Positions 41,448 to 49,477 of a stretch of 49,477 nucleotides of DNA are shown here, piece by piece (the stretch's first letter is position 1; every line of letters starts with the position of its first letter). Origin of the DNA: Actinomycetes bacterium. Its GTDB lineage: Bacteria; Actinomycetota; Acidimicrobiia; Acidimicrobiales; Palsa-688. Below the pieces are notes generated by a model. The model saw nothing but the letters and a program-made list of their open reading frames with translations, had not been told where the DNA came from and ran no database searches. Location: assembly GCA_021787365.1 (NCBI GenBank), contig JAJYMB010000030.1, positions 1 to 49,477 of the forward strand, in the 5' to 3' direction. The position numbers and the translations under genes were made by a program.

Positions 41448-41486
41448 GGGCACGCAGTGGCCCGGGTGGGGCACGAACGCGCAAAA

Positions 41487-41588
41487 AACAGGTCGATGTG
41501 CGCTGGCGGAGGCCACATCGGTCAGAAAGCGGCGCGTTTTCGCGCCAAATACTGATCGATGTGCCGATGACGACTTCACATCTGTCAG
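41487..41588. repeat. Two copies of an imperfect palindrome with a hairpin between
   Basis: Copy 1 (41487-41525) and copy 2 (41551-41588) each have a left arm with TCGATGTG and a right arm with CACATC.GTCAG, spaced identically; the arms are nearly reverse complements. Between them GGCGCG-TTTT-CGCGCC (41531-41546) forms a perfect 6-bp stem. The ATG of the next gene lies inside copy 2. Confidence 0.7.
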
Positions 41589-42091
41589 TTTTTGGATCGC
41601 GGGGTGCAGCGCCGGCACAGGCCAGGTCGGCAAAGCCCGTCTGGCAAGACATCGGCAACCCTGGCGTGCGTCTGCGGGACTACGCCGGCACCACGTTGCT
41701 CGTCACGTCCGACAACTCGTTCGCTTACACCTTCGCCCCCTACGCTGGCTCTGGCGTGCCCGTGCGCACGCTCGAGTTGCGGGGCGGGAAGTTCGTCGGG
41801 ACCACGAGGGAGCACTTGAAGCTAGTGGCGGCGGACGCCCGCTTTTGGTGGCAGCAGTACAGCCAGATCGTTGCGCATCACCGGGCCGAAATGGGGGACG
41901 GGCTCGGGGTGTACGCCCCCTGGGTCGCTGACGAGTGCCTGCTCGGCAAGGCAGAGACGGCTTGGGCAACCGCCCGCCACCTGCAAGAACACGGCTACTT
42001 CAGCCCTGGCCTGCCTGGGTGGCCGAAAGGCGCCGCCTACGTGAAGGCGCTTCGCAGTTTCCTCGTAAAGGGCGGGTACTGCCCCGCCTGA
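41567..42091 (+). CDS. Hypothetical protein
   Basis: 174 residues from ATG 41567; the frame extends to 41498, through the palindromic repeats. The coding part from about residue 15 has the strong third-position GC typical of this genome, so it is probably real. It is soluble in appearance, with no signal peptide or membrane helix, and has an aromatic-rich centre (ARFWWQQYSQIVAHHRAEMG) and the C-terminal stretch FLVKGGYCPA. No family was recognised. Because its 5' end lies in repeat sequence without a clear ribosome-binding site, it may be the truncated end of a longer ancestral protein. Confidence 0.5.
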   Translation: MTTSHLSVFGSRGAAPAQARSAKPVWQDIGNPGVRLRDYAGTTLLVTSDNSFAYTFAPYAGSGVPVRTLELRGGKFVGTTREHLKLVAADARFWWQQYSQIVAHHRAEMGDGLGVYAPWVADECLLGKAETAWATARHLQEHGYFSPGLPGWPKGAAYVKALRSFLVKGGYCPA

Positions 42092-42130
42092 AACCGGGCC
42101 GCCCGACGGCTCACGCCGGCGGGGCAGGGC

Positions 42131-42667
42131 TCATCCCAAGAGCCCGAACGCCATCGCATAAAGCACCGCCGTGAGCGAGAGGCCGTCGAGCATTTCGCCC
42201 GATCTGGCGATGCCGCTCAGGCGCTCGGTGCTCACCCACTCGAGCCGTTCGGACTCCGCCGTGTCGGTCGGGTCGCTCACGTGTTCCGCGCTCTCGCTCA
42301 AGAACAGGTGGAACTTCTGGTCCGACAGCCCATTGCTCGGTTGGTAGGTGACGAGCGGGGACAGCCCCCGGGGCCGCCAGCCGGTCTCTTCGATGGCCTC
42401 TCTTTCCGCCGCCTCCATGGGGCTCTCGCCCGCCTCCACCCGCCCGGCGGGGATCTCCCAGCCCCAAGTGTCGGTGATGAACCGGTGCCTCCACAGCAAC
42501 AGGACGCCGCGCCGAGGGTCCCGGACGACCGTGCCCGCCGCCTTGCGGGGCAGGCGCACCACGTGGTGCTCGAACCGCCCGACGCCGGGCACTTCCACAT
42601 CGGCCAGGCAGAGCCTGACCCAGTCGCTCTCGTAAATGGCCCGCTCGCCGTGGACAGCCCAACGCAC
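42131..42667 (-). CDS. Nudix hydrolase, ADP-ribose pyrophosphatase-like
   Basis: 178 residues. The Nudix box occupies residues 75-97, beginning GRVEAGE and ending REAIEETGW, with all consensus Gly, Glu and Arg residues, so metal-dependent hydrolysis of a nucleoside diphosphate derivative is expected. The preceding VLLLWRHRFITDTWGWEIPAG and the overall length resemble ADP-sugar pyrophosphatases. GTG 42667 is the assigned start. Divergent from the rhamnosidase gene by 37 nt, so the two must share a very short promoter region. Exact substrate unknown. Confidence 0.88.
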   Translation of the reverse strand: MRWAVHGERAIYESDWVRLCLADVEVPGVGRFEHHVVRLPRKAAGTVVRDPRRGVLLLWRHRFITDTWGWEIPAGRVEAGESPMEAAEREAIEETGWRPRGLSPLVTYQPSNGLSDQKFHLFLSESAEHVSDPTDTAESERLEWVSTERLSGIARSGEMLDGLSLTAVLYAMAFGLLG

Positions 42668-42704
42668 CCGGCCAAGCTAGCCGTTCGCTAGGCTGGCGCA
42701 CCCG

Positions 42705-45542
42705 ATGGCGGTCGTTCCCGTCAAAGTGCGTTTCGAGCATCACCCGAGCGGCCTCGGCGTCGGGACGCCGAGGCCCAGGATCTCTTGGTACCTCGAAGGC
42801 GAGGGTGCCTTCCATCCGGCTGCTTACGAGGTGGAGCGCGCCGGGCCCGGTGCGCCCGAGGTCGTCTTCGTTGAGCCCTACGACCAGGTGCTCGTGCCCT
42901 GGCCCTTCTCGCCGCTCGCCTCGCGCGAGGCAGCGGTGGTGCGGGTGCGGGCCGCGTCAGGGGAGGGCTGGACGCCCTGGAGCGGACCGGTCCGGGTCGA
43001 AGCGGCCCTGCTTTCGCCCGGGGACTGGAGCGCTGTGTTCGTCTCGCCTCGCGACGTAGGAGCCATCGGGGCGCCGGCGCCCTACGTGCGGGGCTCGTTC
43101 GAGGTGAACGGCCAGGTCGTCTCGGCCAGGCTGTACACGACCGCCCTCGGTGCCTACGAGGCCTTCCTCAACGGGCGGCGGGTGGGCGCGGACGTGCTCG
43201 CCCCTGGGTGGACGAGTTATGCCAAACGCCTCGCCTACCAGGTCTACGACGTCACCAGCCTGCTCGTAGACGGCCCGAATTTCCTCCAAGCCCTCCTCGG
43301 CAACGGCTGGTACCGGGGACAGCTCACGTGGGAAATGCGTCGGGCCTACTACGGGGAGCGCCTCGCGTACCTAGGCCAGCTCGAGGTCACCTACTCCGAC
43401 GGCCGCGTGCAGCGGGTGGGCACCGACGCGTCCTGGGAGGCGGCGGGGAGCGGGGTCCTCTCCGACGACATCTACGACGGCCAGACGACAGACCTGCGCA
43501 TCGACGGGCCGGCGGGGCCGTGGGGGCCGGTGGACGTAGTGAGGCGGGAGATGACGGCACTTTTTGCCTCCGAAGCGCCCCCGGTGCGGCGGCTCATGGC
43601 ACTGCCGCCCAAGGCCACGGCAGTCTCCCCCAGCGGCAAGAAGATCTTGGACTTCGGCCAAAACTTGGTCGGTTGGGTGCGCCTCTCCGTGAACGGGGCC
43701 CGGCCCGGTCAGGAGGTCACGTTGCGCCACGCCGAGGTGCTGGAAGGCGGCGAGCTCTGCACCCGGCCGCTGCGCAGGGCAGAAGCGACCGATCGTTATT
43801 TCCTGAAGGGGGCGCCGGGCGAGGTGCTGGAGCCGAGCTTCACCTTCCACGGCTTCCGTTACGCGGAGGTCACCGGGGCGGACGACCCGGACATCGAGAG
43901 CGTGGAGGCGGTAGTGGTCGGCTCGGACCTCGAGCGCACGGGCTGGTTCGAGTCCTCTAGCGCGGAGCTCGACCGCCTGCACGAAAACGTGGTGTGGGGC
44001 ATGCGGGGCAATTTCCTCTCCGTGCCGACCGACTGCCCCCAGCGCGACGAGCGCCTCGGCTGGACCGGCGACATCCAGGTCTTCTCGCCGGCGGCGGCGT
44101 CGCTGTTCGACTGTTCGGGCTTTCTCGGCTCCTGGTTGGCCGACCTCGCGGCAGACCAGAGCCACGACGGCCGGGTCCCCCTCGTCGTCCCCGACGTCAC
44201 GCCCGCCCGCACCGCGGCCGCGGCCTGGGGCGACGCCGCCTGCGTCGTCCCGTGGGTGCTTTACCAGCACTTCGGGGACCTTGGGGTCCTCGAGCGCCAA
44301 TGGGAAAGCATGCGCGGGTGGGTGGACTGGGTCGCCGCCCAGGCAGGCGAGAGCCGTCTTTGGTCCGGCCGCCTCCAGTACGGGGACTGGCTGGACCCGA
44401 CGGCGCCGCCGGAAGCCCCTCACGCGGCCAAGGCGAGCCCTGATGTCGTGTCGACTGCTTGCTTCGCCCGCTGCGCCGGCATCGTGGCCGAGGCTGCCAA
44501 CCTGCTCGGCTACCGCGATGAGGCTGAGCGTTACGGGGCGCTCGCCTCCGAAGTGCGACGGGCGTTCGCGGACGCCTACGTCACGCCTTCTGGCCTCGTC
44601 ATGAGCGACGCCCAGACGGTCTACGCCATCGCTCTGGCCTGGGACCTCCTGCCGAGCGAGCGCCAGCGCGCCGGCGCTGGGAGGCGGCTGGCCGAGCTCG
44701 TGCGCCTCGCCGGGCACCGCATAGGCACTGGCTTCGTGGGCACGCCCTGGGTGCTCGACGCGCTCTCGGACGCCGGCTACGGCGCCGACGCCTACTGGCT
44801 CCTCTTCCAGCGGTCCTGCCCTTCGTGGCTCTACGCCGTCACGATGGGCGCTACGACCATCTGGGAACGCTGGGACAGCCTGCTCCCTGACGGCTCGGTC
44901 AACCCAGGGCAGATGACCTCGTTCAACCACTACGCGTTCGGTGCGGTGGCTGCCTACTTGCACCAGCGCATCGCTGGGCTGGCCCCTCGCGAACCCGGGT
45001 ACCGCTCGATCTCCGTTAGGCCGCTCCCTGGGCGTGAGCTAACCTACGCTCGTACCCGCCAGCTGACGCCGTACGGTACCGCCGAGGTGGCCTGGTCGAG
45101 GGGTGACGGCCGCTTCCTCCTCGAAGTCACGGTCCCCTCACTCGTCGAGGCCCACGTGCAGCTCCCAGGTAGCACGACCGTCGAGGTGGTGGGCGCCGGA
45201 CAGCACCGCTTCGAGGTCCCGGATCCCTTCGAGCCAGGCCAGCCCGGCTCTGCCGGCACCGGCGCCGGGCCGGTATTGCGGCCTCTCGCGGACGTGGTCG
45301 ACCTGCTTGGCGACGAGGAGGCCTGGCGTGAGTTCTCCCGGTCCTACTCCGAGCTCACCGGCGGCGGAGAGGAAGCTGCGCTGGCCGTACTGGCCCGCCT
45401 CGCCCACACGCCGGTTTCCGAGCTCCCCGAGCTACCGGTCGGACCCGGAGGCAGGCCTCTTTCTGACGAGGAGCGCGCCCGATTCGCGGAAGTCTTGGCC
45501 GAGGTGCAAGAACGGCGCGCTGACGGAGCGCGGCGGAGCTGA
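42705..45542 (+). CDS. Alpha-L-rhamnosidase (GH78)
   Basis: 945 residues. It releases terminal rhamnose from plant glycosides or polysaccharides. Domain order follows GH78: an N-terminal beta domain with GVGTPRPRISWYL, the carbohydrate-binding domain (YTTALGAYEAFLNGRRVG, LAPGWTSYAKRLAYQVYDVT), then the (alpha/alpha)6 barrel with PTDCPQRDERLGWTGDIQVF, where acidic catalytic residues lie, and GATTIWERWDSLLPDG; a C-terminal beta domain follows. About 85 residues beyond the usual end are acidic and helical (LADVVDLLGDEEAWREFSRS). No signal peptide, so it probably acts on imported oligosaccharides. The start is ATG 42705 with a weak ribosome-binding site. Confidence 0.9.
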   Translation: MAVVPVKVRFEHHPSGLGVGTPRPRISWYLEGEGAFHPAAYEVERAGPGAPEVVFVEPYDQVLVPWPFSPLASREAAVVRVRAASGEGWTPWSGPVRVEAALLSPGDWSAVFVSPRDVGAIGAPAPYVRGSFEVNGQVVSARLYTTALGAYEAFLNGRRVGADVLAPGWTSYAKRLAYQVYDVTSLLVDGPNFLQALLGNGWYRGQLTWEMRRAYYGERLAYLGQLEVTYSDGRVQRVGTDASWEAAGSGVLSDDIYDGQTTDLRIDGPAGPWGPVDVVRREMTALFASEAPPVRRLMALPPKATAVSPSGKKILDFGQNLVGWVRLSVNGARPGQEVTLRHAEVLEGGELCTRPLRRAEATDRYFLKGAPGEVLEPSFTFHGFRYAEVTGADDPDIESVEAVVVGSDLERTGWFESSSAELDRLHENVVWGMRGNFLSVPTDCPQRDERLGWTGDIQVFSPAAASLFDCSGFLGSWLADLAADQSHDGRVPLVVPDVTPARTAAAAWGDAACVVPWVLYQHFGDLGVLERQWESMRGWVDWVAAQAGESRLWSGRLQYGDWLDPTAPPEAPHAAKASPDVVSTACFARCAGIVAEAANLLGYRDEAERYGALASEVRRAFADAYVTPSGLVMSDAQTVYAIALAWDLLPSERQRAGAGRRLAELVRLAGHRIGTGFVGTPWVLDALSDAGYGADAYWLLFQRSCPSWLYAVTMGATTIWERWDSLLPDGSVNPGQMTSFNHYAFGAVAAYLHQRIAGLAPREPGYRSISVRPLPGRELTYARTRQLTPYGTAEVAWSRGDGRFLLEVTVPSLVEAHVQLPGSTTVEVVGAGQHRFEVPDPFEPGQPGSAGTGAGPVLRPLADVVDLLGDEEAWREFSRSYSELTGGGEEAALAVLARLAHTPVSELPELPVGPGGRPLSDEERARFAEVLAEVQERRADGARRS

Positions 45543-45581
45543 CAGGATGAGCGCTCATGACGGCCCAAGCGAACTTGCCCG

Positions 45582-45601
45582 GCCGGCGATTTCCCGCCGG
45601 C
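45582..45601. terminator. Small hairpin after the rhamnosidase gene
   Basis: GCCGGCG - 6-nt loop - CGCCGGC, a perfect 7-bp stem 40 nt downstream of the rhamnosidase stop, without a T-run. A weak terminator candidate. Confidence 0.3.
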
Positions 45602-45699
45602 ATGGGTCTTTGCTATGGTGTCGCCCGGGGTTGGGAGCGCTCACAAGCCGCAGCCCGTCCCCGGCTTGTCATGACCCATATACGAAGTCGCCGGCGTAG

Positions 45700-49453
<3,754 letters not shown>

Positions 49454-49477
49454 ACCCGCAACCAGCCCAAGAAAAGG

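Noticed and set aside
43371..44963. 530-residue minus-strand ORF inside the rhamnosidase gene
   Set aside because: Antisense shadow; no protein-family motifs, while the plus strand has clear GH78 motifs.

Overview
The window is about 49.5 kb of high-GC DNA with dense genes, frequent GTG/TTG starts and stop/start overlaps (ATGA, GTGA, TGATG). Gene content and protein styles (mycobacterial-type ribose-5-phosphate isomerase B, DUF4349 protein, large NAD-dependent glutamate dehydrogenase, MenC-like enolase-superfamily enzyme) suggest an actinobacterium, possibly an acidimicrobial-type lineage. Genus cannot be read from the window.

Layout. 1-1.3 kb: zinc alcohol dehydrogenase and tRNA-Gly, both on the minus strand. 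1.66-9.13 kb: a six-gene operon for a complex-I / hydrogenase-4-like membrane complex (C-E-F-G-[H+I fusion]-B). 9.15-12.2 kb: a convergent, translationally coupled pair of MutS-like ATPases. 12.4 kb: a universal stress protein. 12.9-20.5 kb: a second, diverged copy of the complex in the same gene order, with H and I separate. 20.5-23.6 kb: a second convergent MutS-like pair. 23.7-28.9 kb: a third MutS-like pair and a dynamin-like GTPase on the same strand. 29-32.3 kb: DUF4349 membrane protein and prolyl oligopeptidase. 32.3-34.5 kb: a small accessory island with a near-consensus promoter, a two-gene acidic-protein / PD-(D/E)xK nuclease unit, and a gene remnant broken by a 49-bp tandem duplication. 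34.5-41.3 kb: short-form NAD-glutamate dehydrogenase, rpiB, menC-like gene, xseA and xseB. 41.3-42.7 kb: repeats, a hypothetical protein and a Nudix hydrolase. 42.7-49.45 kb: carbohydrate genes (GH78 alpha-L-rhamnosidase, a 5'-truncated sugar ABC permease, GH2 beta-galactosidase).

The main observation is that 1657-12216 and 12900-23608 look like two copies of one 10.6-kb module: an Ehr-type complex followed after 17-18 bp by a convergent MutS-like pair. Both large subunits lack the four nickel-ligand cysteines, so neither complex should be a hydrogenase. The first copy has also lost all four cysteine ligands of the small-subunit [4Fe-4S] cluster (replaced by Asp, Glu, Asp, Ser), while the second copy keeps them. 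Copy 1 may therefore be a redox-dead or partner subcomplex. The repeated linkage of a respiratory-type complex to paired MutS-like ATPases that lack mismatch-recognition domains, plus a third pair with a dynamin-like GTPase, is the best candidate here for an undescribed system. Any functional link is inference from gene order.
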